From Gimesia algae (lineage in GTDB: Bacteria; Planctomycetota; Planctomycetia; Planctomycetales; Planctomycetaceae): a stretch of DNA of 64,000 bases. Shown here piece by piece: positions 16,803 through 29,305 of the stretch. Made by a program: the position numbers and the translations under genes. Numbering within the stretch: the stretch's first letter is position 1; every line of letters begins with the position of its first letter. The notes under the pieces are model-generated. The model ran no database searches and was not told the DNA's origin. It saw only the letters and a program-made list of their open reading frames with translations. The stretch covers positions 5,741,357 to 5,805,356 of the forward strand of contig NZ_CP036343.1 in the NCBI RefSeq assembly GCF_007746795.1, in the 5' to 3' direction.

Positions 16803-17909
16803 TTATTTCCCTGTTCCCAGGAATGTTTTAATGGAACCGTAAATTGCTTCTTTGTCATCAATTTCCGAGAGGATCAGATTATCGAACTCCTCTTCCACTT
16901 TGCGGAGTTCTTTTATGAAATCACCCGATCCATACGGACTGCGGACCTGCCCGTAACAGAACAGGTTACAGATTGGAAACAGATTTTGCTTAAGGTTTTC
17001 GATACAGTCCGAATTGTCTTCACCCCAATTGTCTCCATCCGAAAATTGAAAACAGTAAATATTCCATTGGGAGGGGGGAAAGTCGCGTTTGATAATGTGG
17101 TCGGCAGCCCGGTAAGCGGATGAGATACGTGTCCCGCCACTCTCTCGAATGCGGTAAAACGTATCCTCATCCACTTCATGAGCCACAGCATCATGCACAA
17201 TATAACGGCGTTCAATGCCGTCATATTGCCGCTTGAGCCAGGTATCAATCCAGAAGGCTTCCGTGCGGACAATTTCTTTCTGCACATCGGTCATCGATCC
17301 GGACACATCCATCATATAAATGACCGCAGCATTCGTATGCGGCTCGGTAACGGTTTTCCAACTGCGAAAGCGTTCATCATCTTTCGTGGGAACAATAAAC
17401 GGATCTTTGGGATCGTAATTATTCGTGGCAATCATCCGTCTGAGTGCGCGTTTGTAAGTACGTTTAAAATGGCGCAGTGAATCCGGACCTGTCGGACGGA
17501 TCGAAGTATAACGGTCTTTCTGTGATGTAAGCGCATCTTCCCCCTTGGGTTCAATCCGCGGAAGCTCCAGCGCTTCGCCGAGCATGTCGGCCAGTTCTTC
17601 GAGCGTCAATTCAACTTCGCGAATATGCTGCCCGCGTTCGTTACCGGCCTGACCGGGACCATCGCCCTCCCCTTTACCGCGGCCAATGGGCTGTCCGACT
17701 TCGCCTTCTCCCTGCCCGACACCGCCGCTCCCTTTTTCGCCGTGCTGAAAATGGGGAATCTCGATATTCGGAACGGGGATACTGACAGTCTCGCGGCCTT
17801 TACGACCAATCATTTCACCATGATTGATATATTTCCGGAGCTGTTGTCGGACCTTCCCTTTGATAATTTTATCGAACCGTTGCTGGTCACGATCTATTCT
17901 TCGCACCAT
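16803..17909 (-). CDS. YeaH/YhbH family protein (DUF444)
   Basis: The 368-residue length and sequence fit YeaH/YhbH. The N-terminus RRIDRDQQRFDKIIKGKVR is the family opening, a glycine/charged low-complexity stretch lies near residues 57-90, and a von Willebrand A-like domain with MMDVSGSMTD near residue 200 provides a MIDAS-type metal site. The family is encoded next to the PrkA kinase across bacteria and is thought to act with it. Here it follows prkA by about 100 bases and precedes spoVR by 71, matching the known three-gene stress module. Confidence 0.95.
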   Translation of the reverse strand: MVRRIDRDQQRFDKIIKGKVRQQLRKYINHGEMIGRKGRETVSIPVPNIEIPHFQHGEKGSGGVGQGEGEVGQPIGRGKGEGDGPGQAGNERGQHIREVELTLEELADMLGEALELPRIEPKGEDALTSQKDRYTSIRPTGPDSLRHFKRTYKRALRRMIATNNYDPKDPFIVPTKDDERFRSWKTVTEPHTNAAVIYMMDVSGSMTDVQKEIVRTEAFWIDTWLKRQYDGIERRYIVHDAVAHEVDEDTFYRIRESGGTRISSAYRAADHIIKRDFPPSQWNIYCFQFSDGDNWGEDNSDCIENLKQNLFPICNLFCYGQVRSPYGSGDFIKELRKVEEEFDNLILSEIDDKEAIYGSIKTFLGTGK

Positions 17910-18010
17910 GGTATCGAGCCCCTTTCAGAACAGGGAATCAGAGTGAGTCGGCTCTCATTTAATTCCTTCTTATCCCGGGTTGAATCGTTCTATTCAGACC
18001 TGACAATGAA

Positions 18011-20071
18011 TCAGGCAGCGTCACTGTTCTTTTTCGTATCGCCGCGAGCAAAAATGCTGGCAACGTACTGCAGGACGTCTGTCGCAGATTCTTCGTCGTA
18101 ACCGTAATTTCGAATGAGCCGTGCTTTAACGATGTCGATCTTTTCCTGCGTTTCGGAATCGACGACATTTGAAACCAGACTCGTCAGTTTGATCGTATCC
18201 TTCTGGTCCTCAAACAGTTTCATTTCGAGGGCTTTCTGCAGACGATCATTCGTTTTGTAGTCGAACGATTTGCCATCCAGTGACAGGGCACCAATGTAGT
18301 TCATGATTTCGCGACGGAAATCATCCTTCCTGGTGTCCGGGATATCAATTCGTTCTTCAATGGATCGCATCAGGCGTTCATCCGGTTCTTCATATTCGCC
18401 GGTGAATTTGTTTTTCACGCGTTCTTTCTGCGTGTATGCCTTCACATTATCCAGATAATTGCCACACAGTCGCGTGAGTGCTTCCTCGTCGGCGGCAATC
18501 GCACGCTGAACTTCGTTCTTCACGATGTCGGTATACTCTTCCTTCACAACAGTGATAAGTTGACGGTAATGATCACGCATATCATCGTTGGCAATCAACG
18601 AGTGATGCTTCAGTCCCTCTTCAAGTTCATTCAGCAGCATGAACGGATTCAGGTTGGAACTATGTGAGTTGACCACCAGGGCGTTCGAGATTTTATCCTG
18701 CACATAGCGGGGAGAAATTCCAAACAGCCCTTCGGACTTGGCTTCCTTGCGAAGCTGTTCCACATTTTCGGTGGTGAAGCCCGGCAGGGATTTTCCGTTA
18801 TACAGATTCATTTTCTGGATTAACGTCAGTCCGTGATGTTTGGGAGTTTCCAGCCTCGTGAGCACGGCCCACATCGCGGCGATTTCCAGCGTATGCGGGG
18901 CGATATGTTTACCACGAACGCGTTTGGTATTGTAGTCCTTCTCGTAAATCTTCACTTCTTCACTGAGTTTCGTGACATAGGGTACATCTATTTTTACCGT
19001 ACGGTCGCGGAGTGCTTCCATGAATTCGTTGGACTGCAGTCGGCGATATTCCGGTTCGTTGGTATGACCGATAATCACGGTATCAATATCAGTCTGCGCG
19101 AATTTCTTCGGCTTGATTTTATGTTCCTGTGAAGCCCCCAGGAGGTCGTACAGAAACGCGACATCCAGTTTCAGAACTTCAATGAATTCAATCAATCCAC
19201 GGTTGGAGATGTTGAATTCCCCATCGAAGTTAAAGGCACGGGGATCGCTTTCGCTTCCATACTGGGCAATTTTGCGATAATTGATATCGCCGGTCAGTTC
19301 GGTCGAGTCCTGATTTTTCTCATCTTTCGGCTGGAAGGTACCGATGCCGATCCGATCCTGTTCCGAAAAGGTGATACGTTTCACCACGATCTGATCCATG
19401 ACTTTGGTCCAGTCGCCGTTGGCTTTTTCAAGACGTTCATTGAAGATAAATCGACTGAGCGGGCAGACTTCGCCTGTAATTTCTACTCCGTAGCCCGCAT
19501 CTTTATCGGGATCACGCTCCGCATTCAGATAGTCGCAGATCTCCTGACGATTCTTGAGGGGTACCAGCTGCAACGGATCGCCATTCATGGGATCCCAGAG
19601 AATCGTGCCGTCTTCTTCTTTCCAGCCAAAGCTGTACAGGGCACCATCTTCGGTACGGGAATAGCGTTCTAGCCCCTGCTTGAGCAGACGGGCAATCGTA
19701 CTTTTGGAACTACCGACCGGGCCATGCAGTAACAGCACACGGCGTTCGCTGCCATACTTGAGGGCGGCCGACTTGAAGACGTTGACCAGTTCCATCAGAG
19801 GTTGGGAAAGTCCGAAGATGCCATCTTTGCCATCGTTTACGGGATCGTCAAAGAAGCGGTAGCGGATGAGACTTTTTTTGCCTTCGACCGGGTAAGTTCC
19901 ATAGCTCATGATCATGTCATAAACACGCTGGAACGCCGTTCGCGTCACCCGGGGATCCTGTCGAACAATATCGAGGTACTCTTCAAAAGACCCCTGCCAG
20001 TGTTCCTGAAGAAATGAGTCCGCATTCAGCTGACCCGAGATTTGATTTAAGATTGATCGACCATTTTCCAT
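18011..20071 (-). CDS. prkA: PrkA family serine protein kinase (YeaG homologue)
   Basis: A 686-residue PrkA: AAA-type N-terminal domain with Walker [14 protein letters not shown] near residue 115, then the C-terminal kinase-like PrkA domain. Sequences such as [20 protein letters not shown] and [14 protein letters not shown] are standard in YeaG homologues. It phosphorylates proteins during stationary phase or sporulation; targets here are unknown. The ATG at 20071 has the strong sequence GGAGGAGGA upstream, so I prefer it to the longer frame at 20128. It is the first gene of the stress operon, and the promoter must lie in the 650-base gap upstream. Confidence 0.95.
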   Translation of the reverse strand: MENGRSILNQISGQLNADSFLQEHWQGSFEEYLDIVRQDPRVTRTAFQRVYDMIMSYGTYPVEGKKSLIRYRFFDDPVNDGKDGIFGLSQPLMELVNVFKSAALKYGSERRVLLLHGPVGSSKSTIARLLKQGLERYSRTEDGALYSFGWKEEDGTILWDPMNGDPLQLVPLKNRQEICDYLNAERDPDKDAGYGVEITGEVCPLSRFIFNERLEKANGDWTKVMDQIVVKRITFSEQDRIGIGTFQPKDEKNQDSTELTGDINYRKIAQYGSESDPRAFNFDGEFNISNRGLIEFIEVLKLDVAFLYDLLGASQEHKIKPKKFAQTDIDTVIIGHTNEPEYRRLQSNEFMEALRDRTVKIDVPYVTKLSEEVKIYEKDYNTKRVRGKHIAPHTLEIAAMWAVLTRLETPKHHGLTLIQKMNLYNGKSLPGFTTENVEQLRKEAKSEGLFGISPRYVQDKISNALVVNSHSSNLNPFMLLNELEEGLKHHSLIANDDMRDHYRQLITVVKEEYTDIVKNEVQRAIAADEEALTRLCGNYLDNVKAYTQKERVKNKFTGEYEEPDERLMRSIEERIDIPDTRKDDFRREIMNYIGALSLDGKSFDYKTNDRLQKALEMKLFEDQKDTIKLTSLVSNVVDSETQEKIDIVKARLIRNYGYDEESATDVLQYVASIFARGDTKKNSDAA

Positions 20072-20728
20072 GGGACTCCTCCTCCTGGCATTACGAGTGG
20101 CATTCCTGCCCATCGATTTATCAGCCAATAAGTTTGAGGTAATTTGATAAGGGAAATTTTTCTAAAGTGCGAGAGCCTTTCACTATGTCCAGAATATTCA
20201 GTATCAAACAGACACGCATGGCGCAGGGATAGTTCCCTCATTCAAAATAAAATTGAAATGAGGTTGTTTAACAGACCGTCCATGGCCAACACCTAATTGT
20301 AAAAAGTGGGATTATCGTGTGGACGTGACTCGAGCATTTTCAGGGCATGCCACACAGGAATGTAAGGGACCTAATATCATGTTTCGAGCATTACTATTAT
20401 TTCCCACGTCTTTATTTGAGACAATACCAATATTCAAGTCTGTGATTTTCGCTACGAAAAACGGCTGCATCCATCTACCTTTAAGTGACTACTTGATAAC
20501 CAGTTAGTAAAACAAAACCGAACACAAACTGTTTCCGGGAATGCACGTGGAGATGCCTGAACGGACTGGCTCTGAGTGGATTAGACAGACTGGATTCGCT
20601 CTCTTACAGGAAACACGACCTGCTTCGATCAGCACTCTTCTTACGTCAATAAAAGTGTGAACAGTAAAATAATTTTCGTGGTTTTTTACTGAAGCGTTTG
20701 CCAGTCTGCTGAAACCAGGAGCATCCAC
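20072..20728. other. Long intergenic region upstream of prkA
   Basis: About 650 bases with no supported gene; the short frames here have no homology I can recognise or ribosome-binding site. It must contain the prkA operon promoter on the minus strand. I looked for sigma-54 (GG-N10-GC) and sigma-70 hexamers and could not assign them with confidence. Confidence 0.4.
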
Positions 20729-23245
<2,517 letters not shown>

Positions 23246-23252
23246 TCGATTC

Positions 23253-24008
23253 TTACTTGAGTGTATCCAGCACCTGATTCAGGTACTGCTTCACCTGGGG
23301 ATCGACTTTTTCGTACCCTTTTTCAGAGCGGGGTTGTCCCAGCGCGTGCCGCATGGCGTTGTGCATCAGGTAGCGGCCGGTATCGGTTTTCATGTGAATT
23401 GCATCGCGGTAAATATCGGTAATTTCATCGAAAGGCGCTTTGTTGTTTTTGATATCCGTATTCACCTGGTCCAGCAGATCGATGGCATGGGTCTGTTTGA
23501 ATTTCCGCTCAGGATATTTTTTCTGCAAAGCAGCCAGCAACGCCTTCATATAAGTGGGGCTGTGCTGCATTTTCCCGGTGACCACTTTGCTGGCATATTC
23601 TTCAGCACGGGTCTTACTTCGTGCCCAGCCTGTATGAATGATAAAGATTGCATTGGGCTGCATATCCACCCATTTGGAAATCGTGGCGAGATCTTCGTCC
23701 AGCGTTGCACCGTAGTGTGTCTGCACGGAGATCAGATCGTACTGTTTTTCCTTGAGTGCCTGTGGCCAGAGTGTGGACGTTTTCACACAAGGCATCTCCG
23801 GGTGTGCCATGATGTAAGGCAGACTCTTGCCACAATCAACGTGCCACTGCACATCTCCCTCCAGTAATGAAGGAACCGTATCCCAGGTCAGCGAATTCCC
23901 GATCAGGTAATAACTTTTGGCGTTCTCTTCCGCCTGGAGCACCGAACTGGTTAAGACAAAACAGAGCGTGCTGAGACAGACTGCAAACACGGAAAGCGAC
24001 TTGAGCAT
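23253..24008 (-). CDS. Secreted SGNH/GDSL hydrolase-like protein
   Basis: A signal peptide (VFAVCLSTLCFVLTSSVLQA) precedes YYLIGNSLTWDTVP, which resembles block I of SGNH hydrolases with GNSLT in place of GDSL. Near the end, DAIHMKTDTGRYLMHNAM provides the Asp-x-x-His pair of block V. The family therefore fits, though the substrate (an ester of unknown type) is not known. AAGGAA precedes the ATG. The gene lies about 60 bases after tRNA-Arg in the same direction with no terminator between them. Confidence 0.75.
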   Translation of the reverse strand: MLKSLSVFAVCLSTLCFVLTSSVLQAEENAKSYYLIGNSLTWDTVPSLLEGDVQWHVDCGKSLPYIMAHPEMPCVKTSTLWPQALKEKQYDLISVQTHYGATLDEDLATISKWVDMQPNAIFIIHTGWARSKTRAEEYASKVVTGKMQHSPTYMKALLAALQKKYPERKFKQTHAIDLLDQVNTDIKNNKAPFDEITDIYRDAIHMKTDTGRYLMHNAMRHALGQPRSEKGYEKVDPQVKQYLNQVLDTLK

Positions 24009-24069
24009 CAGATCTGTTCCTTCGTCTAGCGAGAAGTAATACGCAGAATGAGCATTTCCTGAGAAAACA

Positions 24070-24143
24070 TACCCCCGGCAGGGTTCGAACCTGCGACCTA
24101 TGCTTTAGGAAAGCATTGCTCTATCCAACTGAGCTACGGGGGC
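24070..24143 (-). tRNA. tRNA-Arg (anticodon CCT)
   Basis: A 74-base cloverleaf: acceptor GCCCCCG pairs with CGGGGGT, D-arm GCTC-AGTTGGATA-GAGC, anticodon arm ATGCT-TTCCTAA-AGCAT with anticodon CCT, and T-arm GCAGG-TTCGAAC-CCTGC. The acceptor ends in a G-T wobble at positions 1-72. CCA is not encoded. It reads AGG codons. Confidence 0.95.
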
Positions 24144-24156
24144 TGAAGTGTGACCT

Positions 24157-24186
24157 AATATAGTAGCAGTTCAGTGCTTTCGTCAA
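24157..24186 (-). promoter_or_regulatory. Sigma-70-type promoter of tRNA-Arg
   Basis: On the minus strand TTGACG (-35) and TATATT (-10) are separated by 18 bases and lie 13 bases before the first base of the mature tRNA. This is the clearest housekeeping promoter in the window. Confidence 0.75.
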
Positions 24187-24248
24187 ACGTCTGCTCTGCC
24201 GGAATTGAGAGTGACACCAAAAAGAGAGGTCGGGTGCGCCTGCAGCGT

Positions 24249-24740
24249 TCATTTCATGGGTTCGGCTTTGACATACAACTCTTGGGGGGCAGTTTCGTAA
24301 TACTTGAACATCGCCGGGCAGATCCAGCCTTCCATGTCGGAATCGGAGAAGCGGTAGTAGTTACCCCCTCCATCGCCGCGGAGCCAGACCAGCTTCTTCT
24401 GATACTGGGGAAACGGATTGGCCGAAAACAGCAGACGGAAGCCTTTGTCGGCATCCGGAATGTCTTTGACGATCACATCGATCATTTCCGGGACGCCCGC
24501 CACGAATGGTTCCTGTACCAGGCCGGCAGAACTGTCGTCGAAGACCCAGGTTCCCTGATGTCGATAGGGGGCGATGACCATGATTGCGTTTTGTCGGGGT
24601 AGACCAGAAGCAAATGGGGGCAGTTTGAGTTGCCACGCGAAACCGCCCGCAATCAGAATCAGGATCAGGGCCAGCAGGCTGAGTCGTGCCCAGTTCGTGC
24701 GCGGTAACTTCGTTCCTTGTGGTACAGGTTCCTCAGACAT
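24249..24740 (-). CDS. Membrane-anchored DUF6717-like protein
   Basis: One N-terminal transmembrane helix (LSLLALILILIAGGFAW) is followed by a soluble domain opening with IMVIAPYRHQGTWVFDD and continuing with PFVAGVPEMIDVIVKDIPDA and GFRLLFSANPFP. I associate this pattern from memory with DUF6717, a small planctomycete-rich family of unknown function. AAGGAG precedes the ATG. It is a single gene just upstream of the tRNA-Arg promoter. Confidence 0.75.
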   Translation of the reverse strand: MSEEPVPQGTKLPRTNWARLSLLALILILIAGGFAWQLKLPPFASGLPRQNAIMVIAPYRHQGTWVFDDSSAGLVQEPFVAGVPEMIDVIVKDIPDADKGFRLLFSANPFPQYQKKLVWLRGDGGGNYYRFSDSDMEGWICPAMFKYYETAPQELYVKAEPMK

Positions 24741-24887
24741 GGGTTGCTCCTTTGATCGGATTTATCAGTTACCCGTTTCTATCAGTTTAACCGATTGTCC
24801 GTCGATTGCGAAAAAATTGTCTCTCGGTCATCTGATTGCCGACATTAATTAAAGAATGATATCTTAATTTGAGGTGGATCAGAAAAC

Positions 24888-25352
24888 GTGGCGAAACGTA
24901 AGTCAATCGAACCAATCAATGTGAATCAGTGGATCGCGGCCTTTTGCGGGATGATACTGGGGCTGTTACTGGAAGCGATTATCGGCGGCTATTCCTGGAT
25001 GGAAACCGGACCGATGATCCGGTTTCAAAGTGGTGTCCGCCTACCTGTTATCGGACCTCTCCTGGGCGGGATACTGGCCTATCTGTTTGCGTTGCGTTTC
25101 GGCGAGGTCAAAATCCGGGGTGTGTTGAAGCATTCGATTGTCGGAGCAATCGTCGGCCTGCTGATCGGCTATTTTCTGGGTGCCTGCGTCCTGGCCCCCA
25201 TGCTGGCACAACAGGATCCGTATTACAGCTTCCTCAGAAGTAAGGTCACCGCCGGCTATACACGGTTTTTCATCTTGAACGGCATGCCTGTGTGTGCGAT
25301 CATAGGATGTATGCTTGGTATGATTTACAGTGTGAAACTCAAACGACGGTAA
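24888..25352 (+). CDS. Small multi-pass membrane protein, function unknown
   Basis: The 154-residue product has about four hydrophobic segments (FCGMILGLLLEAIIGG; PVIGPLLGGILAYLFAL; IVGAIVGLLIGYFLGACVL; VCAIIGCMLGMIYSV), rich in glycine. It starts at a GTG with GAGGTGG upstream. The next gene begins five bases after its stop. No family is recognised. Confidence 0.7.
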   Translation: MAKRKSIEPINVNQWIAAFCGMILGLLLEAIIGGYSWMETGPMIRFQSGVRLPVIGPLLGGILAYLFALRFGEVKIRGVLKHSIVGAIVGLLIGYFLGACVLAPMLAQQDPYYSFLRSKVTAGYTRFFILNGMPVCAIIGCMLGMIYSVKLKRR

Positions 25353-25356
25353 TGAA

Positions 25357-25629
25357 ATGGCCCGTATCCTGAATCGTGCTCGTCTTATTATTTACAGGGC
25401 CATTTTTTATTGCGGGATTACTGCTTTACTCCTGCTGGTTGGATATGTCCTCAGCATCGGTCCCGTCTACGCTTTCATGTTTCACCATCCTGATGTTGTT
25501 CCGATTGAAACGAAATGGCAAATCATTTCTTTCTACTCTCCCCTCTATGTCCCCTGTGGTCAGGATTGGGTCAGTTCAATCACTGTCAGATATATCGGGT
25601 TTTGTCATTCACCCACATTTTATTTCTAA
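25357..25629 (+). CDS. Small hypothetical membrane protein
   Basis: A 90-residue frame with one strong transmembrane helix (FYCGITALLLLVGYVLSIG). It begins five bases after the stop of the preceding membrane-protein gene, which suggests translational coupling, but it has no recognisable family and its own ribosome-binding site would lie inside that gene. It could be a real small subunit or a degraded gene. Confidence 0.4.
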   Translation: MARILNRARLIIYRAIFYCGITALLLLVGYVLSIGPVYAFMFHHPDVVPIETKWQIISFYSPLYVPCGQDWVSSITVRYIGFCHSPTFYF

Positions 25630-25681
25630 ACCCGACAAAGTGTTCTGGAGCATGCTGCTTCAGTATTCATCCTGACTTCGA

Positions 25682-26854
25682 TCACCAGTTGTATTCAAAC
25701 CCCACGCCGGTCACCCCTGACCAGGAAATCGGATAGACGCTCCAGTGACGATCCGGATTTTGTGTCGCATCGACGGCGTTGGTGGCGATCCACGCCATCC
25801 ACCAGCCGAGAAATACCTGTGAGGGGTAATGCCGATTGTCATTGATGCGGGAGAGAGGCACCAGCGTGGAACCGGCGTAGAACGCCAGTTTGAGTAAAGG
25901 TTTATCGGTCACTTTGGCGGCATCCAGAAACGGAATGGCTCCCATGAAGCTGTGGCCGCTGACACCGTTATTGTCCTGGAAGGGCTTCCACTTTGCATTC
26001 GCAGTGGTTTCCCCCGGACGCGAGGCACCGGTGGCTAACTGCATGGCCAGCATCGGGGGTGTGCCGACAATGATCGCGCGAATCGAGCGTTCCCCCCATT
26101 CCCCGGTCCGATTCACAAGCGGGATTGTTTCAAACATGGCCCCTGCCACCCAGGCTGCAGCAAACAGCGGAATAGTATAACGGCCATTGCCCAATTCTTT
26201 CTGCGCATGCAATCCGTGCAGCCATTCATCGGATGAGGCACTGAGTACACTGGATTGGCTGTGATTCTGTATGCCGCCATCCAATGAGGTATTCGCCATA
26301 ATCGCGCCGATGCCGAACCCGCCTGCCAGCCAGGTCAATGACTCTTTCGAGTAATAATTGGCATGGTCGCTTTTGACTTGACTCCACAGCGTCAGCCGCT
26401 CACTTTCCATTTCGGTTTCGAAACTGGGATTCACGCAGCCGAACTCACCCAGAGGTTCTTCCGACAGAAAACCGGTCACAACTACAGATGCCGGCAATCC
26501 ATCAGGTAAGGCTTCATCAGCCTGTACATATTCAGTCAATACTTCGCGGGGTGGATTAAGCCAGTCTGAACCCATAGGGTCGTCTCCCCTCAGTACAGCC
26601 AGTCCCAATTCTTCCTCTACTGCAGCAGAAGCCTGATCACTCTTGTGCTGAATGCCTGGTTTAGCATCACGCGATGTCGCTGGTGAAAGTTGGGGTGTTG
26701 ATCTTAACCATTTCCCTCTGGAGGAAGTGTTTGTCGAAATACAGCCCGTTAACTGAACCAGCGCAAGCAGGCACACGGACAGCAGAAAGATGCGTCCGAA
26801 GCCCCGACTGCGTGCGCAGTTTGTCTGTAATATCAACGTCTGAGTTTGTTTCAT
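25682..26854 (-). CDS. PAP2-like lipoprotein (membrane-associated phosphatase family)
   Basis: The N-terminus has a lipobox, LLALVQLTGC, so it is probably lipid-anchored outside the inner membrane. After a variable region the C-terminal half shows the PAP2 acid-phosphatase motifs: KWKPFQDNNGVSGHSFMGA (variant of the PSGH motif) and SRINDNRHYPSQVFLGW (variant of SR-x5-H-x3-D, with Gln where the last acid is expected). The missing aspartate makes full catalytic activity uncertain. There is no clear ribosome-binding site. The upstream neighbour is the sulfatase-type membrane protein in the same direction. Confidence 0.8.
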   Translation of the reverse strand: MKQTQTLILQTNCARSRGFGRIFLLSVCLLALVQLTGCISTNTSSRGKWLRSTPQLSPATSRDAKPGIQHKSDQASAAVEEELGLAVLRGDDPMGSDWLNPPREVLTEYVQADEALPDGLPASVVVTGFLSEEPLGEFGCVNPSFETEMESERLTLWSQVKSDHANYYSKESLTWLAGGFGIGAIMANTSLDGGIQNHSQSSVLSASSDEWLHGLHAQKELGNGRYTIPLFAAAWVAGAMFETIPLVNRTGEWGERSIRAIIVGTPPMLAMQLATGASRPGETTANAKWKPFQDNNGVSGHSFMGAIPFLDAAKVTDKPLLKLAFYAGSTLVPLSRINDNRHYPSQVFLGWWMAWIATNAVDATQNPDRHWSVYPISWSGVTGVGFEYNW

Positions 26855-27050
26855 CGAGTGATTTAAGAAGGGAGAAAAACTGAGATGTGAGTTGCTGAAC
26901 TGAGCATAATGAGCTGAAGAAGGGGGAGGCGAGGAAAGGAATATCTGCCATGATGCAGGTAAAGGTGCGAGTGAAACAGAGCTGCTGTAGCGCTCAACAA
27001 CACTCAGGAGTCAGCGTTTCACTCAGCACCAGAAATTCAATTGAGGTGTT

Positions 27051-29132
27051 TTAAATGCTTTGATCTTTCTGCTGGCTGTTTTGTGGATCGGGATACCAGC
27101 GGTCGGAATAATAAAGTTCAAAGGCGGCCTGGAAAAATGCCACGGCATTGTGCAGCATCTCCTGATCGGGATTTTTCTGTTGATTGAGTTGATGCGTGGC
27201 GCGATCCAGTTGAAAGCCTGCTGATGACTTCCCAAACCCCAGCACGACCATGCGATTTTGTGAATCGAGTAATGCGACATCATGATTATGCTGCATGATG
27301 GCCCGGCCCCGCCTGGGATCAGTCTGCAGGACATCGTAACCAAAGAAGACCGAGCGATAATCACTGCCCAGCCGCCCCATGATGGTCGGTGCGATATCCA
27401 GCGAACAGGCGAGGGTGCTGCAGCGTGTCCCCGCGGCTGTCCTACCAGGTTGAATCAGCAATACCGGTACACGGTAGGAACTCATGGGAAACAGCTGGCT
27501 GCCGGTAACACGGGCGCCGTGGTCACCCATGACGACAAAAATCGTATTTTGATAGAAATCATGGGACTGTGCTTCGCGGAAGAAATAACCGAGTGCCCAG
27601 TCTGCATATTTCACGGCATTGGCGCGAGTCTGCTCACATTCAGGAATGCGACCTTCAGGGTAAGTATAAGGGCGATGATTGGAGACCGTGAGAATCGTGG
27701 CAAAAAACGGTCGTCCGGACTTTTGTAAACCGTCCAGTTCTGTCAATGCCTTGTGAAACAGGTCCTCATCGCTGACTCCCCAGGCATTCGCAAAGATCGG
27801 GTCATGAAAATCTGCCTGTTCGATAAAATGGTTGAAGCCATTGGCCTTCATGAAAGAACGTACGCCATCAAACAGCCCGCGTCCGCCTGTCATAAACAGT
27901 CTTTCATAACCTCGACCTGCGAGCACATTTGCCAGCGTAAAGACATGCTCCGAGTGATCTCGCTTGAGGATCGACTCGGTAGGAATGGGAGGCATGGAAG
28001 TCATCACCGCTTCCAGAGCCCGCGCGGTCCGGTTTCCCGTTGCATAAAAATTATCAAACAGCAGTCCCTGCTTCGTCAATTTATCGAAGTGGGGAGTCAA
28101 TCCGCGCTTGTCACCCAGCACCCCGATGAAGTCAGACCCCAGGCTCTCCTCTAGAATCAAAACCACATTATAATCGTGTTCAGGTTGCCCTGTATGGACC
28201 ACCCGGTCAACGGGATTATTCGAGGACTGTTTCAAGTCATCCCCGTCACCGACAATCTGCCGTCTTAATCTCTGTTTGACTTCCGCATCAGCAATGGTCA
28301 TATAATTTTTGTTGAAGTCAAAACGACAGGTCCAGGCGTAATACACAAAGCTATATAAACCATTCCAGGAGCATTCATTGGCAACGCGATCACGAGAGAC
28401 CTGACGGCTCTCGGCACTGGTAGATGACCAGAGGATGGCAATGGCAGTCAGGCAAGTGAAGAAGATTCCATAACGTTTCTGCCAGGGCATGGCTGTCGCA
28501 ACCTGTGCATGGAAATTTTTTCGCAACAGATACCAGCAGTTGCCTCCACAGAGTCCCACAACCGCCAGCAGCTCGATCAACGGGTAGGATTCCCAGATGT
28601 TGCAACAGACTTCCGTGGGATAAACAATGTATTCAAAGGCAATGTAATTCAGTCGAGACTGAAATTCATCAAAGAAAACATATTCTGCAATGCAGAGAAA
28701 CGGAAGAAACAGAAACGCGATGATCCAGGTCAGATCCAGCAGTAGACGGCTCATCCGACCTTGCAAGCTGTGTTCTGACAGGAATGTGATGTGAATTAAC
28801 TGGGGGATCACAAAACAGAGCGCCACCAGCACATCATACTGAAAACCGACAAAAAACAGCTGCAGTTCCTGCCAGATCGAGACCTTGTCCAGACTGGTAT
28901 AGCTTATCACCATCACTGTCCGCAGTAAGAGCAGATAGGCAAGCGTGATGGCAAAGATCGTTGCCAGCACGGAATAACGTCCCGACCAGTTCTGACACGA
29001 AATAAAGATACTTCGTAACGCTGTTCGCAGACCAGGATCGGTTCCGGCTCCCTGTACTGAGTCCGTCTGTTTCGCTGTATTCGTTCCTGACAGATTTAAG
29101 GCTGTCTCTGCAGGTAGCAGTATTTTAGACAT
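27051..29132 (-). CDS. LTA-synthase/sulfatase-type membrane phosphotransferase
   Basis: Five N-terminal hydrophobic helices (residues about 50-230) precede an extracytoplasmic sulfatase-fold domain. It begins with VVLILEESLGSDFIGVLG (metal-binding glutamate), carries the nucleophile threonine in GNRTARALEAV, and has IFVVMGDHGARV with the conserved D-H pair. This is the architecture of lipoteichoic-acid synthase-like and phosphoglycerol transferase enzymes; in a planctomycete the acceptor is unknown. The ATG at 29132 has AAGGAG eight bases upstream and is preferred to the in-frame ATG at 29171. A PAP2-like lipoprotein follows downstream, and the two could act on the same lipid-linked substrate (inference). 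Confidence 0.9.
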   Translation of the reverse strand: MSKILLPAETALNLSGTNTAKQTDSVQGAGTDPGLRTALRSIFISCQNWSGRYSVLATIFAITLAYLLLLRTVMVISYTSLDKVSIWQELQLFFVGFQYDVLVALCFVIPQLIHITFLSEHSLQGRMSRLLLDLTWIIAFLFLPFLCIAEYVFFDEFQSRLNYIAFEYIVYPTEVCCNIWESYPLIELLAVVGLCGGNCWYLLRKNFHAQVATAMPWQKRYGIFFTCLTAIAILWSSTSAESRQVSRDRVANECSWNGLYSFVYYAWTCRFDFNKNYMTIADAEVKQRLRRQIVGDGDDLKQSSNNPVDRVVHTGQPEHDYNVVLILEESLGSDFIGVLGDKRGLTPHFDKLTKQGLLFDNFYATGNRTARALEAVMTSMPPIPTESILKRDHSEHVFTLANVLAGRGYERLFMTGGRGLFDGVRSFMKANGFNHFIEQADFHDPIFANAWGVSDEDLFHKALTELDGLQKSGRPFFATILTVSNHRPYTYPEGRIPECEQTRANAVKYADWALGYFFREAQSHDFYQNTIFVVMGDHGARVTGSQLFPMSSYRVPVLLIQPGRTAAGTRCSTLACSLDIAPTIMGRLGSDYRSVFFGYDVLQTDPRRGRAIMQHNHDVALLDSQNRMVVLGFGKSSAGFQLDRATHQLNQQKNPDQEMLHNAVAFFQAAFELYYSDRWYPDPQNSQQKDQSI

Positions 29133-29305
29133 AAAATGAATCTCCTTATTCTTAAAAATCTCATCCTTCATTTTTTCAGCCGCTGCTCCGAAGTTTTTAG
29201 TAATTCGCGTTAAAAAATTTTTACGGGTATGTACAACTCTGCTGCCTCAAGAATTCGGCCTGTTTTAAAGTCCGAAATTTCTAGTAGAAGCAGCGAAAAT
29301 TTTTA

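Noticed and set aside
20504-20728. Possible small gene upstream of prkA
   Set aside because: The frame has poor composition, no ribosome-binding site and no recognisable family.
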